Source: Geodermatophilus obscurus DSM 43160
GTDB taxonomy: Bacteria > Actinomycetota > Actinomycetes > Mycobacteriales > Geodermatophilaceae
Reading direction: 5' to 3'
Length of the DNA: 64,000 bases
Assembly: GCF_000025345.1 (NCBI RefSeq)
Contig: NC_013757.1
Span: 124,001-188,000 of the forward strand
Shown in pieces: positions 58,253 through 64,000 of the stretch; within the stretch, counting starts at the first letter, position 1; every line of letters starts with the position of its first letter. The position numbers and the translations under genes were made by a program. The notes under the pieces are model-generated. The model did no database searches and was not told where the DNA came from. It was given only the letters and a program-made list of their open reading frames with translations.

Positions 58253-59734
58253 GTGCGCGGGGTGACAGCTACGGGCGTACGGCACGTCTCCCTGCGCAGC
58301 GGCGTGTACGCCGACTCGGTCCGGTTGATGCAGGTCAGCCGGGACGTCAGCGCCCGCGAGGGGGTCACCGCGGTGCTCGTCGCGATGGCCACGCCGCTGA
58401 ACCTCGAGCTCGCCGCGGGCATGGGTCTGGCCCCTGCCGAGGGCGCCTCGCCCGACCAGCTGCTCGTCGCCGTCTCGGCCGTGGACGACGACGCGCTGGC
58501 CGCCGCGGTCGCCGCCGTCGACGCCGCGCTGGCCGCCCGCGAGCGCGCCGCCGGCCCCGCGCAGACCGTGCCGCTGCGCACCGTCGGCGCCGGGCTCGGC
58601 GCGCTCGACGGCGACGGCCCGGCGCTCGCCGTCGTCAGCGTCCCGGGGCAGTACGCCGTCGCGGAGGCCGCCGACGCGATCGCCGCCGGTCGCAGCGTGC
58701 TGGTCTTCTCCGACGGCGTCCCGGTCGAGCACGAGGTGGCGCTCAAGCGCGCCGCGCACGACGCCGGCGTGCTCGTCATGGGCTCCGACTGCGGGACGGC
58801 GATCGTCTCCGGCCTCGCGCTCGGCTTCGCCAACGTGGTTCGCCGCGGCCCGGTCGGGCTGGTCGCCGCGTCGGGCACCGGCGCCCAGCAGGTCTCCTGC
58901 CTGCTCGACACGGCCGGCGTCGGGGTCTCGCACGTCCTCGGCGTCGGCGGCCGTGACCTGTCGGAGGCGGTCGGCGGGCTGGCCACGCTCGATGCACTGG
59001 CCCTTTTCGATGCCGACCCGGCCACCGAGCGGGTGCTGCTGGTGTCCAAGCCGCCGGCGCCGGCGGTGGCGGTGGCGGTGGCCGAGGCCGCCGCGGAGCT
59101 GTCCGTGCCGGTGCACCCGGCCGCGCTGTCGGCGGAGAGCCCCGACCTCACCGCCGCGGTCGAGGCCCTGCTGCGGGACATGGGAGTCGCGGTGCCGGAG
59201 TGGCCGTCGCGTCCCGCCGCACTGGGGGCCGCCCCCGGCGCCGTCCTCAAGGGCCTCTTCGCCGGCGGGACCCTCGCCGACGAGGCGATGCTCATCGCCG
59301 CGCCCGTGCTCGGCGACGTCCGCTCCAACACCCCGCTGCGCCCCGAGCTCGACCTCGGGACGGACCTGGTCGCCCGCGGGCACGTCGTCGTCGACTTCGG
59401 GGACGACGCGCTCACCGTCGGCCGGGCGCACCCGATGATCGACCCGACGCTGCGGCTGGAGGCGCTGGCCCGGATCGCGGCGTCCGGCGAGCCCGCGGTG
59501 GTGCTGATGGACGTCGTCCTCGGCCACGGCGCCGACCCCGACCCGGTTGCGTCGCTGGTCCCCGCGCTGCGGGCGGCCGGGCTGCCCGCCGTCGTCGCGC
59601 TGGTCGGCACCGAGGCCGACCCGCAGGGCTGGTCGCGCCAGGCCGACGCCCTCGCCGCGGCCGGTGCGGCCGTCTTCGCCTCCAACGCGCAGGCCACCCG
59701 GCACGCGCTCGACCTGCTGGGAGCCGCGCGATGA
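58253..59734 (+). CDS. FdrA family protein (AllF-like, oxamate carbamoyltransferase component)
   Basis: 493 aa from GTG 58253, or GTG 58262. The FdrA family is built on the succinyl-CoA synthetase fold: VRHVSLRSGVYADSVRLMQV start, SVLVFSDGVPVEHEVALKR, VMGSDCGTAIVSGLALGFAN, GPVGLVAASGTGAQQVSCLL, then SVPVHPAALS and DFGDDALTVGRAHPMIDPTL. The E. coli homologue AllF acts with AllG and AllH to convert oxalurate to oxamate and carbamoyl phosphate. Divergent from the permease-hydroxylase operon and overlapping a DUF1116 gene, it likely belongs to purine or allantoin-type nitrogen recovery. Confidence 0.85.
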   Translation: MRGVTATGVRHVSLRSGVYADSVRLMQVSRDVSAREGVTAVLVAMATPLNLELAAGMGLAPAEGASPDQLLVAVSAVDDDALAAAVAAVDAALAARERAAGPAQTVPLRTVGAGLGALDGDGPALAVVSVPGQYAVAEAADAIAAGRSVLVFSDGVPVEHEVALKRAAHDAGVLVMGSDCGTAIVSGLALGFANVVRRGPVGLVAASGTGAQQVSCLLDTAGVGVSHVLGVGGRDLSEAVGGLATLDALALFDADPATERVLLVSKPPAPAVAVAVAEAAAELSVPVHPAALSAESPDLTAAVEALLRDMGVAVPEWPSRPAALGAAPGAVLKGLFAGGTLADEAMLIAAPVLGDVRSNTPLRPELDLGTDLVARGHVVVDFGDDALTVGRAHPMIDPTLRLEALARIAASGEPAVVLMDVVLGHGADPDPVASLVPALRAAGLPAVVALVGTEADPQGWSRQADALAAAGAAVFASNAQATRHALDLLGAAR

Positions 59735-61131
59735 GGGACCTGCTCTTCGGGACGCCGACGGTCGTCGCCGCGGGCGTCGACGTTTTCTCCGACGCGTTGC
59801 GCGCCCAGGGCGCCGACGTGCACGACGTGGACTGGCGGCCGCCCGGCCTCGGCGACCCCGCCGACCTCGCCACCCTCGCCCTCGACCGGCGCCGCGCCGC
59901 GGCCAACCGCACCGCCGTCGAGCGGGTGATGGCCGCCGGGTCCCGCCTGGTCGACGTCCGGCCGGCGCGGGACGTGCTCGGCCTGCCAGACCGCACGCTG
60001 CTGCACGCCGGCCCGCCGATCGGGTGGGACGACGCGTCCGGTCCGCTGCGCGGCGCGCTCATCGGCGCCTGCCTGTTCGAGGGGTGGGCCTCGACCGTCG
60101 AGGAGGCCGAGCGGCTGCTGGCCTCCGGCGGGATCGCGCTCGACCCGTGCCACCACCACCGGGCCGTCGGTCCGATGGCCGGCGTCACGTCGCCGTCGAT
60201 GTGGACGTGGTGCCTGGAGGACCCGGTCACCGGCGGGCGGGCGTTCTGCAACCTCAACGAGGGCCTGGGCAAGGTGCTGCGGATGGGCGCCTACAACGAC
60301 GAGGTGCTCGCCCGGCTGCGGTGGATGCGCGACGTCCTCGGCCCGGTGCTGCAGGCGGCGGTGCGCTCGATGGCCGACCCGCTCGACGTCAAGGCCGTGC
60401 TCGCGCAGATGCTGCAGATGGGCGACGAGGGGCACAACCGCAACCGCGCCGGCTCGCTGATGACCCTGCGCGAGCTCTCACCGGCGGTCGTCGAGGTGGA
60501 CGCGCCGTCGTCCGACATCGCGGCGGTGCTGCGCTTCATCGGCGGCAACGAGCACTTCTTCCTCAACCTCGGCATGCCGACGGCGAAGCTGGCCCTCGAC
60601 GCCGCGCGGGACGTGCCCGGCTCGACGATGGTGACCGTGATGTCCCGCAACGGGACCGAGTTCGGCATCCAGACCGCCGGCACCGGCGACCGCTGGTTCA
60701 CCGGCCCGGCCAACACCCCGGTGGGACTGTTCCTCGGCGACTACGGCCCGGACGACGCCAACCCCGACATCGGCGACTCCGCGATCATGGAGACCTACGG
60801 CGTCGGCGGCTTCACCATGGCCGCGGCACCGGCGATCGTCCGCTTCGTCGGCGGCACCGTGCCCGACGCGCTGGCCACCACCGAGCGGATGTACCAGCTG
60901 ACCCTGGCCGAGAACCCGGCGATGCAGGTGCCGATCCTCGGCTTCCGCGGCTCACCGACCGGCATCGACGTCCTCGCCGTCGCGCGCACCGGGTGGCTGC
61001 CGCAGATCAACACCGGGATGGCGGGGCGGGTCGCCGGCACGGGGCAGGTCGGCGCCGGGCTGGTGCAGCCGCCGCGCGAGTGCTTCGAGCAGGCGCTGGC
61101 CGCCCTCGCCGCGGAGGCCCGCGTGGCCTGA
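59731..61131 (+). CDS. DUF1116 protein (AllG-like)
   Basis: 466 aa, overlapping fdrA by 4 nt (ATGA). DUF1116 signature: PPIGWDDASGPLRGALIGAC, DPCHHHRAVGPMAGVTSPSM, GRAFCNLNEGLGKVLRMGAY, MLQMGDEGHNRNRAGS, FIGGNEHFFLNLGMPTAK, MSRNGTEFGIQTAGTG. It is the partner of FdrA in oxamate carbamoyltransferase. The third partner known from E. coli (AllH, DUF2877) and a carbamate kinase do not appear in the window. Confidence 0.87.
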   Translation: MRDLLFGTPTVVAAGVDVFSDALRAQGADVHDVDWRPPGLGDPADLATLALDRRRAAANRTAVERVMAAGSRLVDVRPARDVLGLPDRTLLHAGPPIGWDDASGPLRGALIGACLFEGWASTVEEAERLLASGGIALDPCHHHRAVGPMAGVTSPSMWTWCLEDPVTGGRAFCNLNEGLGKVLRMGAYNDEVLARLRWMRDVLGPVLQAAVRSMADPLDVKAVLAQMLQMGDEGHNRNRAGSLMTLRELSPAVVEVDAPSSDIAAVLRFIGGNEHFFLNLGMPTAKLALDAARDVPGSTMVTVMSRNGTEFGIQTAGTGDRWFTGPANTPVGLFLGDYGPDDANPDIGDSAIMETYGVGGFTMAAAPAIVRFVGGTVPDALATTERMYQLTLAENPAMQVPILGFRGSPTGIDVLAVARTGWLPQINTGMAGRVAGTGQVGAGLVQPPRECFEQALAALAAEARVA

Positions 61132-61144
61132 CCTCCGAGCCCGT

Positions 61145-61201
61145 CGAGTGCGACGAACTCGTGGCCATCAGCCGCTGATCACCACGAGTTCATGCAACTC
61201 G
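61145..61201. repeat. Long imperfect inverted repeat after DUF1116 gene
   Basis: Inner arms AACTCGTGG (61156-61164) and CCACGAGTT (61182-61190) are extended by outer C-G-A-G-T/A-C-T-C-G pairs, giving a stem of about 17 bp with small interruptions. Its loop contains GGCCATCA, also found in the loop of the repeat at 62641. Acts as a bidirectional terminator or belongs to a dispersed REP-like family. Confidence 0.55.
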
Positions 61202-61218
61202 CCGCGACAGAGGAAGCC

Positions 61219-61971
61219 TCAGCGGGCGCAGGACAGCAGCGTGCGGACCGCGCCCGGTAGCTCCCCGGTCGACGTGAGCGGCGCGGGGAACGGCACGCGC
61301 AGGTCGTAGCAGCCGGTGCGGGGCTCGACCCGGAAGAGCACCCCGTGGCGGTCCAACCCCAGCAGGTGCACCGGGTCGTCGCCGGCCCACGCCTGCACCC
61401 GGGCGCGCAGCTCGGCCAGCGGACCGGTGTGCTCGCTCATCAGCTCGTCCTCGGCGGCGCCCAGCGGGTCGGGCCGGGCGGCGGCGTAGTCCTCCGGCGT
61501 GATCTCGGTGCAGCCGCCGCCCTCGTGCAGCAGCACCTCGGCGAGGTCGAGGCGCAGCAGAGTCGCGGTGAGCCCCACGTCGAGCAGGACGTCGTCCGGG
61601 CGGACGGCGGCGAAGGCCAGCACCAGGTCGGCCTCGTCCTCGGTGGGCACCGGCGTCAGCCACCCGGCCAGCTCCAGCTGCGCCCGCAGCGGGTTGCGCA
61701 GCGGCTGCACCGAGCGGGAGGTCACCGTCACCTTCGCCGGCAGGTCGCCCTCCGGGGCCTCGCGGACCGCCGCCGCCAGCCCGCCGCTCCGGGGGACGAC
61801 GACCAGCACCCGCCCGGCGTCCAGCGTCGCCGCGGCCAGCAGCCGGCTGGTGCCGAGGCCCAGGGCCTGCACCGAGGCCAGAGGCCGGGTGGCGACCGTG
61901 CGGGCCCGCTCGGCGGCGTCCGCGGTGCGGTCCTGGTGCACGGGGGAGGACGTCCGGCGTCCGATGGTCAT
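61219..61971 (-). CDS. DUF2470-domain protein, probably iron/haem related
   Basis: 250 aa from ATG 61971, with GAGGGG 4 nt upstream. N-terminal split-barrel-like part (RLLAAATLDAGRVLVVVPRS) and C-terminal DUF2470 domain (about 170-245; DELMSEHTGPLAELRARVQA, DPVHLLGLDRHGVLFRVEP). DUF2470 forms the C-terminal part of HugZ/HutZ-type haem-degrading proteins. The IdeR-like box 30 nt upstream supports a role in iron acquisition from haem. Direct haem-binding residues are not obvious. Confidence 0.75.
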   Translation of the reverse strand: MTIGRRTSSPVHQDRTADAAERARTVATRPLASVQALGLGTSRLLAAATLDAGRVLVVVPRSGGLAAAVREAPEGDLPAKVTVTSRSVQPLRNPLRAQLELAGWLTPVPTEDEADLVLAFAAVRPDDVLLDVGLTATLLRLDLAEVLLHEGGGCTEITPEDYAAARPDPLGAAEDELMSEHTGPLAELRARVQAWAGDDPVHLLGLDRHGVLFRVEPRTGCYDLRVPFPAPLTSTGELPGAVRTLLSCAR

Positions 61972-62001
61972 GGGTGCCCCTCGGGGGTCGACGTCGGGGG
62001 A

Positions 62002-62020
62002 TAAGGTGAGCCTAACCAAA
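62002..62020. promoter_or_regulatory. IdeR/DtxR-like iron box between DUF2470 gene and rpsD
   Basis: TAAGGTGAGCCTAACCAAA matches the 19-bp DtxR/IdeR consensus T-W-A-G-G-T-W-A-G-S-C-T-W-A-C-C-T-W-A at 17 positions. It lies 31 nt before the DUF2470 start and 14 nt before the rpsD start, inside the shared promoter zone; TAAGGT itself could be an rpsD -10. Expected effect: iron-dependent repression of the DUF2470 gene. Confidence 0.7.
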
Positions 62021-62033
62021 CATTGGAGGCCCC

Positions 62034-62636
62034 GTGAACACCCCGCGTCCCAAGGTCAGGATCAGCCGCGCCCTCGGCATCCCGCTCACGCCCAAGGCCG
62101 TCGAGTACTTCGAGCGCCGCCCGTACCCGCCCGGTGAGCACGGCCGCAAGCGCCGCAAGGACAGCGACTACTCCACCCGGCTGCGCGAGAAGCAGCGGCT
62201 GCGGGCCCAGTACGACATCAGCGAGACGCAGCTGCGCGCCGCGTTCGACCGGGCCCGGCGCACGGGCGGCAAGACCGGCGAGGCGCTGATCCAGGACCTC
62301 GAGTCCCGCCTCGACGCCACGGTGCTGCGGGCCGGCTTCGCGCGCACCGTCTACCAGGCGCGCCAGTTCGTCACCCACCAGCACGTGCTGGTCAACGGCA
62401 AGCGGGTCGACCGGCCCTCCTACCGGCTCAAGCCCGGCGACTTCGTGCAGATCGCCGAGAAGTCGCGCACCAAGGAGCCGTTCGTCGTCGCCGCCTCCGG
62501 TGCGCACGCCACCCCGCCGGCCTACCTCGAGGTATGCCTGGCCGACCTGGTGGCCCGCGTCGAGCGCGTGCCGGACCGCGACGAGGTGCCGGTGGTCTGT
62601 GAGGAGCAGCTGGTCGTGGAGCACTACTCCCGCTGA
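62034..62636 (+). CDS. rpsD: 30S ribosomal protein S4
   Basis: 200 aa from GTG 62034, with TTGGAGG 5 nt upstream. Typical S4: RALGIPLTPKAVEYFERRPY, PPGEHGRKRRKDSDYSTRLR, EKQRLRAQYDISETQL, S4 RNA-binding domain (about 90-155; LESRLDATVLRAGFARTVYQ), C-terminal EEQLVVEHYSR. The N-terminus lacks the Cys residues of the zinc-binding form. It is not in an alpha operon; a stand-alone S4 of this type is known from Streptomyces. It organises the 16S 5' domain. Confidence 0.95.
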   Translation: MNTPRPKVRISRALGIPLTPKAVEYFERRPYPPGEHGRKRRKDSDYSTRLREKQRLRAQYDISETQLRAAFDRARRTGGKTGEALIQDLESRLDATVLRAGFARTVYQARQFVTHQHVLVNGKRVDRPSYRLKPGDFVQIAEKSRTKEPFVVAASGAHATPPAYLEVCLADLVARVERVPDRDEVPVVCEEQLVVEHYSR

Positions 62637-62640
62637 TCCC

Positions 62641-62702
62641 CGCGAGATCTGCACAGCGGCGGCCATCACGGCCCTGACCGGCACCACTGTGCAGATCTCG
62701 CG
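62641..62702. repeat. Perfect 16-bp inverted repeat with 30-nt loop
   Basis: CGCGAGATCTGCACAG (62641-62656) and CTGTGCAGATCTCGCG (62687-62702) are exact reverse complements, 4 nt after the rpsD stop. Works as a terminator; the long loop with GGCCATCA and the AGATCTGCACAG core suggest a dispersed repeat family shared with 61145-61201. Confidence 0.7.
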
Positions 62703-62724
62703 CCGGGCGGGTAGCCGCCGAGGC

Positions 62725-63258
62725 GTGGACCCCCGCGACGTCGTCCGGCGCAGCAAGCGGCTGTCCTACGTGCTCCGTCACGCCCCCGGCAGCGTCGGGC
62801 TGACCCTGGACGCCGCCGGCTGGGCGGACGTCGACGCCCTGCTCGCCGCCCTCGGCTGGACCCGGGCCGAGCTGGAGCGCGTCGTCGCCACCAACGACAA
62901 GCGCCGGTTCGCCCTCGATGGGACCGGCACCCGGATCCGCGCCAGCCAGGGCCACAGCGTCGCCGTCGACCTCGGCTACGCCGCGCAGACCCCGCCCCCG
63001 GTCCTCTTCCACGGGACGGCGGAGCGGAACGTCCCGGCCATCGAGGCCGGGGGGCTGCGGCCCGGACGGCGGCACGCGGTGCACCTGAGCCCCGACGAGG
63101 TCACCGCGCGCCGGGTCGGTGCGCGGCACGGGCGGCCGGTCGTCCTCCGGGTCGACGCCGCGGGGATGGCGGCAGTCGGCGCCGTCTTCACCCGGTCGGC
63201 GAACGGCGTGTGGCTGGTCGACGCCGTCCCGCCCGCCTTCCTCACCGTCGTCGGCTGA
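62725..63258 (+). CDS. kptA: RNA 2'-phosphotransferase (Tpt1/KptA)
   Basis: 177 aa from GTG 62725. KptA core: RRSKRLSYVLRHAPGSVGLT, DAAGWADVDALLAAL, NDKRRFALDGTGTRIRASQG and HSVAVDL, LFHGTAERNVPAIEAGGL, HAVHLSPD and FTRSANGVWLVDAVPP. Arg/His/Arg NAD-binding residues are present. Removes an RNA 2'-phosphate using NAD, producing ADP-ribose cyclic phosphate. In bacteria the natural substrate is unclear since no tRNA-splicing ligase needs it; RNA end repair is possible. Confidence 0.92.
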   Translation: MDPRDVVRRSKRLSYVLRHAPGSVGLTLDAAGWADVDALLAALGWTRAELERVVATNDKRRFALDGTGTRIRASQGHSVAVDLGYAAQTPPPVLFHGTAERNVPAIEAGGLRPGRRHAVHLSPDEVTARRVGARHGRPVVLRVDAAGMAAVGAVFTRSANGVWLVDAVPPAFLTVVG

Positions 63259-63283
63259 CCGGACCCGGTGCCCCGGGGACGGG

Positions 63284-63600
63284 CGTCCCGGGGCCGCGCT
63301 GGGCGCGGTCTGCCGGGAGTACCTCGTCCCGCACACCGCGACCCTCGCCGTCCGCTGGCGGAGGACCCCGAGCTGGTCGCCCATGCGCGCACCGCCTACG
63401 AGCACATCGCGGTCGCCCTCGACGGACGGGGACGCCGCCAGTGGCCGGGGGACCCGTTCGCAGCCGTGCTCACAGCGCAGGCGGCCGCCACCGTCCTCGT
63501 CTCGGCCTCCACCACCTGGCAGCCCGACCACGACCCGACGGCCTTCCTCGACCTCGTGGAGCGCAGGTTCGTGCTGGTCAGGCTCACACTGGGCCGGTGA
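63284..63600 (+). pseudogene. TetR-like C-terminal fragment with frameshift
   Basis: One frame reads RPGAALGAVCREYLVPHTAT LAVRW up to about 63360; the next frame continues LAEDPELVAHARTAYEHIAV, DPFAAVLTAQAAATVLVSAS and DLVERRFVLVRLTLGR. The pattern (acidic helix, D-P-F-x-x-V-L-x-A-x-A-x-A-x-V, final helix) is that of a TetR ligand-binding domain. No DNA-binding domain remains. The stop overlaps the start of the next gene. Confidence 0.4.
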
Positions 63601-63884
63601 TCCGCAACGTCGTCGTCGGCCGGGTGCGCCCGGGCACCGACCTCGCCCAGGTCCAGGAGGCGCTCGACGCCATCGTCGCCCTGCCCGTGGAGGGGTTGCT
63701 CGACGTGCGGGTCGGCCTGGACGCCGGCCTGCGCCCCGGCGCCTGGAGCTTCGCCATCACCAGCGACTTCGTCGACGCCGACGCCTACCGGGTGTACGAC
63801 GCCGAGGCCGAGCACAACCGCATCCGGCGCGAGCAGTTCGACCCGGTCTGCGAGGAGATCGCGCGGGTGCAGTTCGAGGTCTGA
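63597..63884 (+). CDS. Dabb/stress-responsive A/B-barrel-like protein
   Basis: 95 aa from GTG 63597, overlapping the preceding fragment's TGA. Small alpha+beta barrel pattern: IRNVVVGRVRPGTDLAQVQE, GLLDVRVGLDAGLRPGAWSF, AITSDFVDADAYRVYDAEAE, HNRIRREQFDPVCEEIARVQ. The Dabb family includes stress proteins and olivetolic acid cyclase-like enzymes; no function can be assigned here. Confidence 0.8.
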   Translation: MIRNVVVGRVRPGTDLAQVQEALDAIVALPVEGLLDVRVGLDAGLRPGAWSFAITSDFVDADAYRVYDAEAEHNRIRREQFDPVCEEIARVQFEV

Positions 63885-63890
63885 GCGGGC

Positions 63891-64000
63891 TCAGCCGGGC
63901 AGCGCGTCCAGGGGCATCCCGACGTACAGCATCCCGACCAGCTCCCCGTCGGCCGCGTGCAGGCCCTCGTACGCGGTGAAGTACGGGCGGTCGGCGACGG
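63891..64000 (-). CDS. C-terminal end of a Cache-domain protein (partial)
   Basis: About 36 codons on the minus strand, running off the window: VADRPYFTAYEGLHAADGEL, VGMLYVGMPLDALPG, stop at 63891. The phrase R-P-Y-x-T-A-Y-E-x-L and G-M-L-Y-V-G-x-P-L-D is the end of a single Cache sensory domain, seen in chemoreceptors and diguanylate cyclases. Here the protein ends right after it, so the Cache domain is C-terminal or the gene is truncated. Confidence 0.6.
   Translation of the reverse strand, partial: VADRPYFTAYEGLHAADGELVGMLYVGMPLDALPG

Noticed and set aside
62034..62636. Zinc-independent paralogue of S4 as a stress copy
   Set aside because: Lack of Cys is normal for S4 of this stand-alone actinobacterial type, so it is probably the only or main S4.
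1..64000. tRNA, rRNA, CRISPR arrays, insertion sequences
   Set aside because: No T-loop-like G-G-T-T-C-G-A-A/T block in a foldable setting, no regularly spaced repeats, and no transposase motif was found by reading.

Overview
The window reads as chromosome of a very GC-rich actinobacterium. Gene starts are often GTG, neighbouring genes commonly overlap by 4 nt (ATGA or GTGA), and the content fits: class E sortase, SpoIIE-type phosphatase, MEDS/anti-sigma kinase, a stand-alone S4 protein, DUF1707, NCS2 permease, aromatic polyketide genes. Geodermatophilaceae (Blastococcus, Geodermatophilus, Modestobacter) is my guess from gene style only. I saw no rRNA, tRNA, CRISPR array or intact insertion sequence.

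Layout. 1-3.6 kb: SpoIIE/STAS and MEDS signalling proteins and a MarR regulator. 3.7-5.9 kb: ATP-dependent DNA ligase, a DUF1992 protein and two tiny acidic proteins. 6.0-10.9 kb: hydantoinase/oxoprolinase pair with a TolB-like remnant behind it, then small membrane and acidic proteins. 10.9-14.5 kb: FAD-linked glycolate/lactate-type dehydrogenase, a CoA-transferase remnant, an FAA-hydrolase gene and an AlkZ-like protein. 15-17.4 kb: divergent MarR and ABC exporter. 17.4-19.4 kb: sortase E, its small membrane companion and an LPDTG surface protein. 19.7-24 kb: reductase, EAL phosphodiesterase, luciferase-like oxidoreductase, and a secreted muralytic protein behind a c-di-AMP (ydaO-type) riboswitch.

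24.0-38.8 kb is the centrepiece: about 15 genes on the minus strand forming one tightly overlapping type II (aromatic) polyketide operon. In transcription order: TcmI-like cyclase, fused AccD-AccA, BCCP, biotin carboxylase, ACP, aromatase/cyclase, an acyltransferase-like protein without its catalytic serine, cupin, KS-alpha, KS-beta, ABM mono-oxygenase, a giant protein with three ABM domains fused to a flavin hydroxylase, P450, a double TcmI cyclase and a VOC protein. The set resembles spore-pigment (whiE-like) clusters with its own malonyl-CoA supply and heavy oxidative tailoring. Two LuxR-type regulators with degenerate receiver domains lie divergently next to it (39.2-40.9 kb).

41-50 kb: old yellow enzyme, MarR/DUF6069/PPOX group, a three-gene ABC export system, a frameshifted DUF4345 gene, a serine hydrolase and an SDR. 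51.1-52.1 kb is a visibly AT-richer island with two overlapping minus-strand genes, a predicted membrane protein and a proline-rich small protein. 52.2-61.1 kb looks like a purine/oxamate catabolism region: NCS2 permease, a three-subunit molybdenum hydroxylase and CoxG on one strand, FdrA and DUF1116 proteins divergently on the other. 61.2-64 kb: DUF2470 protein and rpsD flanking an IdeR/DtxR-like iron box, RNA 2'-phosphotransferase, a decayed TetR-like fragment, an A/B-barrel protein and the end of a Cache-domain protein.
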